Under the pieces are notes generated by a model. It was given only the letters and a program-made list of their open reading frames with translations. It was not told the origin of the DNA and did not search any database. Below are positions 1 through 12,836 of a DNA stretch of 64,000 nucleotides, piece after piece (the first letter of the stretch is position 1; every line of letters starts with the position of its first letter). Made by a program: the position numbers and the translations under genes. The DNA is from Diplosphaera chodatii (Eukaryota; Chlorophyta; Trebouxiophyceae; Prasiolales; Stichococcaceae), in assembly GCA_032358165.1 (NCBI GenBank), contig JAALGY010000017.1, forward strand, positions 186,001 through 250,000, read 5' to 3'.

Positions 1-106
1 TGTCAGCTGCTGCAACCAGGTTCAAGGTGTGCCGCACATTTCAGGTTCTGGTGTTGTGCCGACAGGTTCTGATGTTGTGCCGAAAAGTCGCACACTCACT
101 ATGCAG

Positions 107-2291
107 GTGCCGTGGGGCTGTGGCGCCACTGCTGCAAGCAGCAGTCGTGGCAGAGGATGTCCTGGTGCCGGACGCCCAGGGCGGCGGCGAGCTGCTGGCG
201 GCGCTGAGGCCCGCGGCTGGGACCCTGAGACGGCTGAACACCTTCGGCATTTCGGGTCATGTGCGCAATGATGCGATTGCTGAATGCTGGACATGATGAT
301 ACCAAAGCAGCTGCATGCAGCATGGCCGCTGATCCACCTCAAAGTCCCCGGCAGCTGGCTCTTGCACGTTTCACTGCCTAGCCTTTGCCATGGCTGCATT
401 GTGTTGGGCCACAGCATGCCTACAGTCGCCACGAGGGCATGCCTTAGACATGCCCTGGCTCAGCGCCATGTGTTGCGACATGCTGCAGTTGATGCCTGAT
501 ACGCGGATGAGGGGTTGCTGTCCCACATTGCAGGTGTTGGACCCGGGCGCAGAGCACCTGGCAGTGCTGTCAGGGCTGACCAGCCTGCAGTATGGCAGCC
601 ATGGCGGGCCAGCGGACGACGAGGCAGCAGACGGCGGGTCAGCAGACGGCAAGGCAGCAGACGGCGTGTCAGCAGACGCCTTTGATGCGATTTCGCAGCT
701 GACGCGCCTGCGCGAGCTGATCCTGGGGAGCCCGTCCAGCTTTGACAGTGCGCAGCTGGCGAAGCTGTCCACCCTACGCGGCTTGACCCGGCTGTATCTG
801 GTCGTAGGTGAGACTCCATGCATATCTGGTCTCGCCTATGAGGCAATTGCAGGTCTGCACGCATGCTGGCATATGCCAGACAACTCTTGGCACGGCACTG
901 CTGACAAGCTTACAGCTCCACTTGCCCTCCACGTGTCTTTCCACCTGTGACAGCAGATTTTGCAAACCTACATGACCGCACATGGCATGATGTGGTGGCG
1001 ACTCGGAGCAAAAACTGTATGCCGATGTGCAGCGGACCGCGGTGATCTGGGAGCAGGCCCAGGGCTGGACGACGACCAGCGTGCCCTTGATGTGCGGGAA
1101 GGTGGGGGCCAGACCTTTCCTGCAGTGCCACCGTGCATGACCTGCCACCAAAATCAGATGACACCACTTTCTTGCAGCGCCGTTGTGTATACACTGCCAC
1201 CGCGATAAGAAAACACCACTTTTCCTTGTTCTGAGTACACATGCTGTACATGACAGCTCCATAGCCGGCATCAGAGGCAGGATAGCGACTGTGCACGAGA
1301 AGATCATCAGTGACTACGGGAATCAGTGACTACACGAACTACTGGAATGCAGGTGTGGCTGGCAGCTGGTTGGATGCATTTGCGGCAGCCCGTGTGCCGC
1401 TGCGGGATCTGTGTTGGTCCACCAGACTTGGTGAGCCTGTGTTGCATTCAAGCACGTGTGAGGACACCCGCATATTACCCTTGCCAGCTGCATCGGTGGT
1501 GTGTAGCTGGCCTGTGCTGCTCCACCCATCAGCCGCTTCATGGCGCACTGCCTTCATGCAGCTGTGCAGGATGTGAGCTGTGCAGTCCAGGATGACATCG
1601 AAAGCAGGTGCATGAAAGCCATGTCGGAGATGGTCGAGGCGCTGAGCAGCTCTTGCACGACTGCATGGCTCATGTCGTGCTGCCCGCTGCAGGGTGTGGC
1701 ACCGAGGCTGCCATCGGCCGGCTGACGCGTCTCACCAGCCTGCAGCTGTCATTCGATGCAGCACTGCCCGGCGAGGGCATCCGCACCAGGCAGCAGGTGC
1801 AGCGCGGGCTTGGCGGCGGCCAGCATGCGACGCTGCAGCTGCAGCTGCTGGGCTGCAGCGGTGCAGCGAGTGCGGCAGGCGGCGGCTCGGCTGCGGCTCG
1901 CAACACCGGCCTGCAGGAGCTGTCCCTGGACTGCAAGGGGTGGCTGTCAGACGACGAGCTGGCGGCTGCAGCTGCAGCGCTGCCGGACCTGAGGCGACTG
2001 GAGGTATCCAGTGTCAGCTGGGGGAGTGACGGCGGGGTGTCGGGTCTGTCTGGCGCTGGGCTGGCAGCATACAGCGCCTGCCGGCGGCTGCGGCACATCT
2101 CGCTGTCGCGCTGCAGCGACCTGGAGGGACCGCTGCTAGTGGAGCAGCTGCCAAACATCGAGAGCCTTGCAAGCCTGCAGCTTCGGGACACCCCCAGGGT
2201 GGCCGAGGAGGAGCTGCAAGCGGCATTTCAGGCCAGGCACGGGCGCCAGCTGCATTTAGATCTCGACCTCGACCCACACAGCTATCTCTGA
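107..2291 (+). CDS. F-box/LRR array copy 1, 3' part (exons 8-11 only)
   Basis: Four coding exons are visible: 107-260, 534-807, 1353-1430 and 1693-2291 (stop TGA). The 5' part, including any F-box exon, lies before the window. All lengths have the modulus expected for exons 8-11 of the family (154, 274, 78 and 599 nt). Exon 8 carries ELLAALRPAAGTLRRL; exon 11 carries the diagnostic LQELSLDCKG, LPDLRRLEV and CRRLRHISL stretches. Exon 9 holds a 15-nt tandem repeat (612-680). Exon 10 is shorter than usual and its last residues (CWSTRL) depart from the family ending. The C-terminus DLDPHSYL is almost the same as copy 7 (DLDPQSYL), so copy 7 is its nearest relative here although it lies on the other strand. 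Role inferred from the family: LRR substrate-binding part of an F-box protein. Confidence 0.83.
612..680 (+). repeat. 15-nt coding minisatellite in copy 1 exon 9
   Basis: About 4.6 units of 15 nt (units start at 612, 627, 642, 657 and 672). They are in frame and encode five-residue units ADDEA, ADGGS, ADGKA, ADGVS, ADAFD. Copy 7 has a degenerate form of the same insert in its exon 9 (about 27850-27930). Most other copies lack it. Confidence 0.9.
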
Positions 2292-2959
2292 TGTGCGTTA
2301 GCAGCATGCAGGCCCCTGCTGTCAGCCCGCCATGCTGCGAGCACATGCGCTGGGGTGCTGCACTGCGGCGCGGCAGGGGCATCTGAGCCCTGGCAGAGGC
2401 TGTCACCAGCAGGGGCTGGCCTGCCTGCAGCATTGCCAGCTGAGGTTGCGAAGGCATGCAGACATGACGCAAGTCGAGTTGCTTGGCTGCTCCAGGCTGC
2501 GAATCATGGCGCCATGCGCAGTAGCACAGGACATGTCTGATCACTCGTATGCAGTGGCATTAAGAATATTGAGTTTACCGCTGCATGCCTCGTGGTGGCG
2601 TGAGACCGTGAGTCTTGCTGGCGGCACAGCGACATGCTGCTCATGGTGACATGCGGACAACACGGTATGTTGGTATATGCTTTGAAGAAATGTTCAGAGA
2701 TGACCATCGTTCAGCATAGCAAACCCCTGTGTATCTCAATGCATCTGCAAGCTGCTGGCCTCGCCAAGGTGGTCAAATTGTACCCGGCATGCAAAGCCAG
2801 GTCAGCATGCATCCAGGGCCGGGGACTAGACCCCGACCCTACGCACACGTTCACTTGCAAATTCAAAAATGCAATTCGCTCGATTGCAAGACAGACATAT
2901 ATGCCTGGCACAGCATTGCAGCAGCACGGGACATGCGATCCACTGACGGCAGCGCCACC
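2292..2959. other. Intergenic spacer between copies 1 and 2
   Basis: 668 bp between the stop of copy 1 and the start codon of copy 2. No coding exon of the family was found in it. It holds the copy 2 upstream element (2778-2810). The start codon of copy 2 sits in a good eukaryotic context (gcgccacc before ATGG). Confidence 0.7.
2778..2810 (+). promoter_or_regulatory. Conserved upstream element of copy 2
   Basis: Contains GCCAGGTCAGCATGC (2796-2810) preceded by TTGTAC and GGCATGCAAA. This is the reverse complement of the motif found upstream of the minus-strand copies, so it has the same orientation relative to its gene. It ends 149 bp before the ATG. The function is not known; a core promoter or transcription-start role is an inference from position and conservation. 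Confidence 0.55.
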
Positions 2960-5900
2960 ATGGGACATCAAGCAAGAGCACCGCGCATGACGATCGTCAA
3001 TCTGCCAACGGATGTGCTCAGCTGCATTGTACGACATCTAGAACAGGGAGCCTGGCAGCGTGATGAGACACTGGACGACGTCGCAGCTCTGCGCAGCGTG
3101 TGCCGCTCGCTGCGCGCTGCTGTGGATGCCAGTGTGTCACATGCCACATTTCATGTCAATGCGAGCGCTGCTGAGATGCGCAGCATCGCAAGCCGCTGCC
3201 AAGGTGATACACTACGCAACTGTGGGCCGATGACGTTTTTGCAAGTCCAGAGTAGTTTGCCTGCACAGCCTGCGCATGTGCACCAAACAGAGGCTGCGGC
3301 TCGATTGTGATGCGCTTCGGTGTCCCTCGACTCTGTAGGCCTGCGGACTGTCAGGCTGCCGCAGCTGCACGGCGACGCCGCTGTTTCGACACTGGAGGCG
3401 CTTGCAACCCTGCGGAACCTGCGTAGCCTCGACTTGCAGTGAGCCGACAACGCCCCACCACCTCCACGAGCTTCCCCTGGATGAAAGCATTTGCCTGTCT
3501 TGCAGCGGATCAGTGCGCATTAAGGGGGAAGCTTGCTGCTGCTGCGGCAGTGTGAGGCACAAGAGCTATGTCGCATGTGTTTGATCCAGGCCATTCCCTG
3601 GGTACACATGATGTTTTGCACCAGCACTGCGGATGTGGCCACCCGCAATATTTCTGGCACTCAGCGGTGGAGCTGACAACTGCGGATGCAGGATCTCGGA
3701 GGACGTGCAGCTGGAGCACTGGACGCAGCTCAGCAGCCTGACAGGGCTGACGCTGCGGGATGTGACGAAAAGCAACCACAGGACGCTGGCCACTGTGCTG
3801 CCGCGTCTGACGAAGCTGCACTCCCTCGTGCTTCTGGAAGACGGAGCACTGTGCCTGTGGGCTGTAGGTGGGCATGACAACAGCAGTGAGGTAGCCGTGT
3901 ACCAGGGCTGGACAGTATCAGTAAGTCTGCACAATTCTGCACATGCCAGTGCCCAGCTACGCCCTGCATGCCGTATTTCTGCAGGTGTACAGCACCTCTC
4001 AAGCCTGAGGCTGCTTACGCACCTGGACCTGGGGTATGCCAGAGGTGTGGCGGTGCTGGCGGCCCAGCTGCCACACCTGCAGTCCCTGGCGCTGTGCCTC
4101 CCAAGCAACAGGGCAAGTATTGCCGCTTCACTCATACAGATCAAGTACAGAGCCGAGTAACATCATTCTGCTAGTGGGTGTGCATTGTCATCTTGCACGC
4201 TGGCAAACGTACTGTACCGCAGACAAACGTTGCGCCGTGAACCATGCTTATGCGTGTCATTTGCCAAGGCGGATGCACGCCAGCAAACCGTGTCGCGCAC
4301 TGACTGCAGGCCGTCGCGTTGCACGAGCTGTCAGCACTGATACCGCTGACAAGTCTGAGGCTTCTGGCGCTGGGGGCAAGCATTGACGCCAGTTCTGCGG
4401 GCCGGCTGCTGCTTGACGCCTATATCATGGTGATTGCCCCTCGTGCACAGACAAGCGCTGGCTCTGCAGCCAGTGACCATACCTGTACTGCCAGTTAAGC
4501 ATGCAAGTGCAGGGTGTTGGCTGAAGCTGTTCATGGAGCACTATCAGCATGGCGATTCCACGTCCGAATGCTGGCTGGCGCTCAAGACTTTGGCTGCTGT
4601 CGTACTTTGACCGCTGTTGAGCTGCTATACTGAAGAGCTGCACCCAAACTGTGCAGGCCGTGTGTGGCGTGGCTTGCGAGCTCCCAACGTCACACCACGC
4701 TGTGCTGCCCGTCCTGCATCGTCTGACGGCGCTGCTGCTGGTGGCTGACCCAGGCAGACTCTCTATGTACGCCAGTGACGCTGCTCGTGATGCCCCTTTG
4801 CTCTGCTTGACAAACCCAAGGCTGTCCTAGTGTAGTGCAACCGCGGCTGCTGAATACCTGACATGGGCAAAAGTGCAATGCTGTTGAGGCAGTACTGAGT
4901 GCTGAATTGCTTACCTGAGTGTGTGGAGGTTGGAGACAGATGCTGACACGCTGCCTGATGTGGCTGCCATATGCAGCGCATGCAGCTGATGGCATGCCAC
5001 TGTCACTGCCTTGCATGCATGCAGGCCTTGCAGCAAGGTCCGGGGCCAGCTGCATGTTGCATGCGTGCCCTGCAGCACGTTTCACCAGTTGTGCGTGTGG
5101 CGAGCGGCAGACAGCAAACTCCAAAAGGTACCTGCATGTGTGTGTACAGGTACAATGGCGGCAGCAGGTTGCAGGCCGCTCTGCCGCACGGAGCTCTACA
5201 GGAATTGCGGCTGTACGACTGCAACATCAGTGCCGACATGGCGGCCAAGCTGGCGATGGTAGCAGGACGCCTGCGCGTGCTGCATTTGGAGCAGTGAGCC
5301 ACACAGTGATTAGCAAAGCATCGAGTGAGCTGCAGTTTGCATCGGAGTGAGGCTATGCCCTCGTAGCAAAGTGTTCAAGCAGTTGGCGGCTGCGAAGTCG
5401 TTAGTGGGTGCTGCGCTGCGCTAGCCCTAGTGGTTTAGACAGCGTCTGGCTCTTCTGAATGAGCGGGGATCGTGCAGTCGGTACCAACTCGTTTTATTGA
5501 CCGAGTTGAGCACGTGCATACGATGTGTGGCGACGCAGGTGTCAAGGGGCCCTGACGCAGCTGCTGGAAGCGGCAGTTGCCGTGGAGGACGTGTCGCTGC
5601 GGAAGGTCAGCGGCGGCGACGAGCTGCTGGCGGCGCTGAGACCTGCGGCTCGGACCCTCGGATGCCTTGACATCACCGACATCCGCTGCTTCGACCTGTT
5701 CGACAAAGAGGTGCCCTCAGATGTGGGACCAATTGGACTGGCCAGCATGATCACAAGAGCCCAGAGTATAGAGCTGCAGGTTGCTGGGTCCCTGTATGCA
5801 ACATGCCCAGTGCAACCCTCCTCTGCTGAGACTGTGGGCTCTGAGTTGGTTGCTGTGCTTCTTCGCAGCTTCGCAGGTCATATCCAGACCTGGACGCAAA

Positions 5901-7414
5901 TCGCTTGACGGCTTTATCACAATTGACAAGACTGGCATTTGGCAATGACATGGAGTGGGGGGATACCGTTGGGGCCATTGCGCAGCTGACACGGCTGCGG
6001 ACACTGGAGCTGCGCTGCCCAGACATGCTTGGTGATGAGAAGCTGGCCAGCCTGTCAGCGCTCAGCAGCCTGACCAGCCTGTATCTCATAGGTGGGGGTC
6101 CTCCTCATGTATGGTCCCGCTGTCTTTGACTTTCGCTTCCGCTTCCATGCCATGCCATGCCATCTTCTACTGGCACTGGCACATTACAGCAAGTACGTTT
6201 ATGGACATCCTCACAGCATGTGATGCTTAGGTGAGTTCAGGCATGTCCTGCACGCTTGTAGGCAAGCTCATCATTGTGCCATGTTATGCACAGCAGGCGT
6301 GATCCTGACAATGCCACGTGCATTGCGTGCTGCCGTATGATGACGCAGTTGGTCGCCTAACAAGCTGTTGAGCGCAACATCTACTGTGCTGTTCCGCACA
6401 ACCACCATCAAACCAACATCACAAGTACCTCGACGGTTTCAGTTGAATGCTCATGCAGGCCTCCATCGCAGATCGACCGGCGGCTGGCTTGTTGCGCTGG
6501 CGGCGGCGCGGGTGCCGCTGCGCGAGCTGAGACTGTGTGACGTCGCCGTGGTGCCCGGTGAGCCTGTGACCAACTGCACCAATGCATTTGTCCCGCCTGC
6601 ACTGTTGCACTCAGGAGGTACTGTTGGCTCAGTTTGAACAGGCAGGGTGTCGGCTCGTTCTGTTGCTGTCTACTATGTGAAGGCCCCAGCAGCTGCTGCA
6701 AGCCAGGCATGGATGCTCGATTCGGCAAGGGACCCTCCTGCCAGCAGCTTGCACACAGCTGCATGTGACAGCTGGCATCCATCTGCAGGGAGCGGCGCTG
6801 AGGCTGCCATCGGGCAGCTGACTCGCCTCACCAGCTTGCATATATCAGTGGATCGGGAGTGCACAGCACCGCTTGACAAAGCGGACCCGCCCGCCAGGCA
6901 ACGGACCCGCAGCGTTACCACCGCTCCTCTGCAGCTGCAGCTGCTAGGGTGTGGCGAACCAGCAAGCAACGTCAAAGGCGAGGTCAACACCTTGAGCAGC
7001 ACCAGCTGCAGAGCTGCAGCCATGCGCAACACGGGCCTGCAAGAGCTGACCCTGGAGTGCACGGGGCCCTTGTCCGATGATGAGCTGGCGGCAGCAGCTG
7101 CATCGCTGCCAGACCTGCGGCGCCTGGAGATCACTGCTCCATCTGACGCCATAACGCTGCCAGATATGCTACTCGGTCTGCATGGTGCCAGCCTGGCGGC
7201 TTTCAGCGCCTGCCGGCGGCTGCAGCACATCTCGCTGTGGCGCTGCGACGACCTGAAGGCCCAGCAGCTGGTGGCGCAGCTGCCACGGATCAGCAGCCTT
7301 GCCAGCCTGCAGCTCGTGGAGTGTCCACAAGTTGACGAGGCCGCTGTGGGGGAGCTGCAGAGGGCATTTTGTGCTCAGCATGGTCGCCACCTGTCGGTGG
7401 TATTGTGCAAGTGA
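2960..7414 (+). CDS. F-box/LRR array copy 2 (exon-6 type A), with a one-nucleotide frame conflict
   Basis: Exons: 2960-3203, 3339-3438, 3692-3867, 3985-4112, 4310-4429, 4657-4774, 5150-5293, 5539-5710, 5869-6091, 6459-6557, 6789-7414. Exon 1 starts at ATG 2960 (Kozak-like) and has the F-box core LPTDVLSCIVRHL and VAALRSVCRSLRAAVD. Later exons are LRR cassettes. Intron 4 has a GC donor (4113-4114). Exon 9 uses the upstream of two adjacent acceptors because only that one keeps frame. Exon 6 is 118 nt, against 119 in copies 4 and 9: the donor reads gccaGTGACG where copy 4 has gccagGTGATG. With the canonical GT the next exon is read in the wrong frame and stops within it. All other exons are open, so this is either a recently disabled gene, a sequence error, or a non-standard splice. 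Nearest relative: copy 9, which shares long stretches of exon 11 and of the introns. Confidence 0.8.
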
Positions 7415-8050
7415 GTGAGTGAGTGACGCTGTCGCTTGTCGTGTGACGGTGCAAGTGACTGCGGAACAACGCTCCTGCTGCAGCGCAGCCAAGGCATGAC
7501 GCCTGCCATGATGGTGGATGTCATCAGCGGCACGCAGGCGCCGGCGTGCATCATGTCACTGAAACCAAATGCTTTCATCTGGTTTTGCAAAATTGAAGCC
7601 CAGCGCAGATGAGGCGGTGTCAAGCTATGCTGGCAAATGTATGATGCATGTCACAGCTTGCTGCGATGATGATGGCCTGCATGCAGCGGTGATGCGGTGT
7701 CTGGCTGGTGGTGCAACTTGCGCAGATGTCTCTTGCAGAGCCAGGCCAAATATGCTGCACTATATCTGCAGACTGGCACCTATGCACAGCAACCTCTCAG
7801 GGGTCATCACACCGTTATCACATGTTTCCTACGTGGAACTCATGCAAGGCCTGTACCAGCAATATCGGGACAGGATAGTGTGACAGGATGCAGTGTACCG
7901 TACTGCAGGTCTGCAGCATTCAAACTGCCGGCAGGTACGCAAGCATGCCCAAAATTGTTCCCATAGCCTGTTAACGCGCCCCTTTGGAGCAGCATACAGC
8001 TGCTGTCGACTGTAGCAGCTGCACACGCTGGGCTGTCTGGCAGCGCTACC
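7415..8050. other. Intergenic spacer between copies 2 and 3
   Basis: 636 bp with no family exon. It begins with a short GTGA run right after the copy 2 stop. A weak match to the upstream element (gccaggccaaatatgc, 7740-7755) is present about 300 bp before the copy 3 start, too poor to call. Confidence 0.6.
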
Positions 8051-11000
8051 ATGTTGGCAGATCAGGCAGCACAGCAAACTACATCGATCGACTTGCCAGT
8101 GGATGTGCTGCGGTGCGTTGTGCGTCATGTTGAGCAGGATGATCTACAGTGTTGTCGGAAGCTGGGCACCGTGGCCGCTCTGCGCAGCATGTGCAGACTG
8201 CTGCGTGCTGCTGTGGATGCCACTGTGACACATGCCAGCATCCACAGGAACGTGGCCGCCGTCGAGCTGCGCGACATCACACGCCGCTGCAAACGTAGGG
8301 CAATTTGTATCGTGGTTCTGCGTGGCGTTTGGTGCACAAATGTGGACAGCTGCCTACTTTGCGCATGTGTCTGGGAGGAACTGCTGCAGGGAACAGACCA
8401 AGACCCCAACTCTGACGTTCTCCCGCAGGCCTGCACACCGTGAAGCTGCAGCAGATCCACCCCGACGCCGCCACAGCAACGATGGAGGCGCTTGCAAGCC
8501 TGCGGGACCTACGCACCCTCGACATGCCGTGAGCGACTGCGCCGCAACTGTATTGCTGTAGACGCTGCACGGTCGCTGACTTGGCTCTTATCAGATAGAT
8601 ACACAACAGAGCCTGTCAATCGCGAGCATGCTGCTGCGATAGCCTGACGACTGTGATGGCTGCGACTGAGAGGAGTCAGATCTGGTGCACTCCCTGGCAC
8701 TGCCCATTGCACCCGCTATGCAGTCGGCCACTACGCTGTGACCTGGGCGTTTACCATTGAATGCATGGTGCAGGATGTTCCCTGACTTGCAGCCGGAGCA
8801 CTTGGCGTGGCTCAGCGGCCTGACGGGCCTGACGCTGCAGCGCTGCGCCGCAGCGTTGATTCCTGGCCACCCCGGCACGCTGGCGGACATACTGCCGCCG
8901 CTGACGGCGCTGGAGTCGCTCGCGCTCGACGACTGCTACGGCCTGCTCCCTGAAGGTGACCGCTCTGGTTGCATTGCTCACCCCAGCAGTCGGTGCCAGA
9001 ACGCAAGCGCAGCTTTGGCCCTGACGTGAGGGTTTATATGGGCCTCAGCAAATTCTTATCCTAAGCAGAGGACGGCGTTCGGGGCCCTATCCAAGGCAGC
9101 AGGCGTCTCCTATAAGCCCTCCGCTCCAGAGCTTGAAACGCATGCTGCAGGCCAGCATTCCAGATACTGAAGCATCTCTGCCGACAGTAATGTCAATGAC
9201 ATCATGCAGCTGAGCATCCCCTGGTTCCCTGACGCTGCAGATGTGCCTGAGTTTGCGAGCCTGTCCCAGCTGACGCACCTGGACCTGGGTAGTGCCGAAA
9301 GCGAAACCGCGCAAAACATCGCGATGCTGGCGCCGCAGCTGCCCAACCTGCAGTCTTTGGCGCTGCAACTCCCACACAGTGTGCCCGCGGCAAGTGCTGG
9401 CCAGATGCAGTGACCGGCAGGCAGTAGGGGAATGTTGCACATGGATGTGGCATGGCATGTGGTCATGTGGTGTGCACGCGCCAGCAGAATTCTGCCACGG
9501 TCCTGAGCATGAGCTTCGTTGTGTCTTCATGGGTCGTCATGTCTGTCTGTGCAGGCCGCCGCTTTGATTGAGATGGCACCGTTGCTGCCTCTGACGCGGC
9601 TGGGGCGGCTGTCCGTCGCGGCACACATTGGCGCCTGCCAAGCGCAGCTCACGCTTGGCGGCGTTGCCGAGGTACTGATCTGGAGTCGAGCATTGCAAGC
9701 ACACCCACCCGCCAGCTGGGTCATGTCGACAAAGGGTGCACGTGTGCAGCGTAGGCGCTCACTGCCTCTGCTGAGGATGCAACACGATGTATAGCTACTA
9801 GCCAGCTATGCATGCGGCGTGGTGGTGCAGATGTTGGTGCAGGGCTGCAGGCTGTTGCACATGACCATGGGGGTGAGGATGCCTGCAGGAGCATGTGAAC
9901 GAGTGGCACCTTGGAACCCTAGTGTTTGTTCCCCTCCAGGGCTGACGGCCGGCAGCTGCCCGTGCAGGTGTCGTCTTGTGACACGCACGGAGACGCCCGC
10001 GACGCCCCGCGAGCGCGGTACGCCGTGCTGCCGCTGCAGGGCATTTGCCACCTGGCGGCGCTGCAGGGCGTCCGCCCCCTGGCGGCATTGCAGCTGGACC
10101 ACTGGCCGGACGTGCCCATCAGGTGTTGCTAGCAGGCGGTGCGCGTAGACTGTGCGCAATGGGATCAGGGACATAGGCCAGCTGCTTGCAATTGGAAAAA
10201 GCTCTGTGTCACTGCAGCTGTAGCTTCGCCTGATAGCTTATGTCCCTGCCCATACTCTTGTGTCCCTGCAGCCAGGCACCTGCAGATGTGAGGGGTCACT
10301 GACTGGGACAGGTTGCGGAGCAGCAATGCTCATGGACCTTCCTTGTACAGATCCCAGGGATGGGCACGCTCTCAGGGTGCCTCTCCATCAGCCATCTCCC
10401 CTCCTGCAATGCGTGCTCTTGGACATGCAGGCGGCCAAAGCAAAGGGACATTGAACAGGCGATGTCTCTACGCGACACCCTGCTGGAGCTGCGGCTGACG
10501 AATTTCGAGGTGACGCAGCAGATTGCGGCCCAGCTGACTCCCTTCGTCGGGCGCCTGCGCGTGCTGCACCTGCCAGAGTAAGTTACACCCAGCGTCTCCT
10601 GCTACCCGGCTGTCAACTTGTGCCTGGTCATGCCATCCTGCCCACCAAACATGTGATCACCCTCGCTCTCTCACAGACCAGGGGCCTGACTCATGAAAAG
10701 TCTGGCCATGCCAACCTCCCCGTCCATACTGCTGCTTAGTCCGTGCAGGAGCTGCATGGCTTTGTCAGATGTCCTGCCGTGTTTCGGCATCACATGATGC
10801 ATTGTGTGTATGCGTGCAAGAGCATCGCCCCTTTCATCAACGGTTTCTCTTTTCAGCAGCTGGATGCATCGTGGTTCCTGCTGTGATGTGGCAGCGTTGT
10901 GGACGCTGGGCGCGGTGCTGACACCTGGTGCATGCACTGTGCAGGTGCCATGGGGCTTTGGCGCTGCTGCTACATGCAGCAGCTGTGGCGGAGGACGTAT

Positions 11001-12836
11001 CGTTACGGACGACACGTGGCGGCGAGGAGCTGCTGGCGGCACTGGGACCCGCGGCTGGGACTCTAACGACGTTGGACATCACCCACATGACGAACGATGT
11101 GCGGAACCACAGCATGCTGTCATCTGTCCTTTTTAGCGGTGTTCAGCAGTGTATCATTAGCAGTGTGTGCAGCAGGGATGACGCCGTTGAAACACCTAGT
11201 TGCACGGTGTCTCACTACCGCAGCCCTCACCCCAACAAGTGCCATGTCTGCAGTGCCTTTGGCAGCGGCATGCCACTGGCTGCTGCAGCGGCTTGCTGTT
11301 GCAATGCCCTGGCTTGGCGCTTGGTTCTTGATCCTGTTTTGTAAGGTTCGCTTCCCTGTTTGCAGCTGTTGCAGATGGATGCAGAGCACCTGGCGGCGCT
11401 CACAGGGCTGACGAGCCTGGCATACAGCAACAGTGATGAAGGCACGGACCCTGTCGGAGCGATCAGCCAGCTGACACGCCTGCGTGAGCTGCGGCTGGAA
11501 GCTCCGTCGAAGTTTGCCGACGCGCAGCTGGGGAGGCTGTCGGTGCTGCGCAGCCTGACCAGCCTGGAGGTCGCAGGTGAGGGTTGCGTGCTCACTTCCG
11601 GTCTCATGTGTCCATGGCAGTCCCAGTGCTGTGTGCCAACAGCACTGGGACCATCTCGGCACAGGCACAGCTTTGGATACACCTTGTCAAAGGCGTCCTG
11701 CCTGCTCTTCTTCTGTGCCATCCAGCATTTGTGGGTGCAAGCATGATCGCCAGCAAACCAGGGTTCCTGCAGTGCTGCAGCCCACAACAGGCTGCCAGCG
11801 TTCACGATGCCTTCCTATGTCTTCAGGGACATATCTGTCAGGCGATGCAATGGACTCATCACTGGCAGCCCTCCCTTCGCATCAGTAGCAAGTGCTGTTC
11901 ATGCAGGCTGGCATCCAAGCAGCACGAGCGGCTGGCTGGGTGCGCTGGCGGCGGCGCAGGTGCCGCTGCGGGAGCTGCGGCTGTGTAAAGGCGCCGTGGT
12001 GTCTGGTGAGCCTACGGTGCTTGGCGCCCCTGTTGTTCATGCCAGTGCTCTTCAGCTGGAGGTGCACTGCTGTGTCCTTGGTGTGTTTTTGTGCTGTCAC
12101 TGCCTCTGGGAAGCCTTGCAGGGTGGCTGCGATGTAGTCCAGCAGTCAGCTTGTACTTGCCTGACCAAAACTGCATGTCATTAGCACTGACAATATTCGT
12201 GATGCAAGGGTCCTGGGTCCCGCCAAAGCAGCTTGTGCACGCAAACGGTTGGCATAGATACACCTGTCTGCTGCAGGGTGTGGCGCTGAGGCCGCCATCG
12301 GCCGGCTGACGCGCCTCACCAGCCTGCACCTGTCAGTCGACCCGGCACAGCCTGCGCATGCTCCGCAGCAGCCGCCTCAGCTGGGGGCCGGGCTTGCCAG
12401 TGGCCACCGTGCGCTGTGGCAGCTGCAGCTGCTGGGCTGCAGCCCTGCGCCGGCAGGCAACACGGGCCTGCAGGAGCTGACGCTGGAGTGCGCGGGCCGG
12501 GTGTCCGACGGCGAGCTGGCGGCGGCTGCTGCGGCGCTGCCAGACCTGCGGCGGCTGAAGATACTTGACAGCGCCCCGCAGGCTGGCCGCGTGCCGCCGG
12601 GTCTCTCCGGCGCCGGGCTGGCGGCGTTTGGCGCCTGTCGGCGACTGCGGGATGTCGTGCTGTGGGAGTGCAGCGACGTGACGGGACAGCAGGTGGTGGA
12701 GCAGCTGCCGCGGATCAGCAGCCTCGCCAGCCTGCAGCTCGTGTACTGCCCAAAGGTGCACAGCCGCACCACAGGCGAGCTGCAGGCAGCGTTCCAGGCC
12801 GAGCACGGTCGCCACCTGTCGGTGGATGTGTGGTGA
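8051..12836 (+). CDS. F-box/LRR array copy 3 (type B), intact, 705 aa
   Basis: Exons: 8051-8294, 8429-8528, 8774-8955, 9241-9389, 9555-9671, 9968-10122, 10431-10577, 10945-11098, 11366-11576, 11907-12005, 12277-12836; 2118 nt, open throughout. F-box in exon 1 (about residues 12-60): LPVDVLRCVVRHVEQ then VAALRSMCRLLRAAVD. Exon 2 starts LHTVKLQQIHPD. The intron 4 donor is GC (9390-9391, gcgGCAAGT). The exon 6 acceptor was chosen at gtgcag|GTGTCG because it is phase-correct and matches copies 7 and 8. Exon 11 (residues about 520-705) has LQELTLEC, LPDLRRLK and CRRLRDVVL. The expected role is substrate receptor of an SCF-type ubiquitin ligase: the F-box would bind a SKP1 homologue and the LRRs would bind the target. 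Target unknown. Confidence 0.87.
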
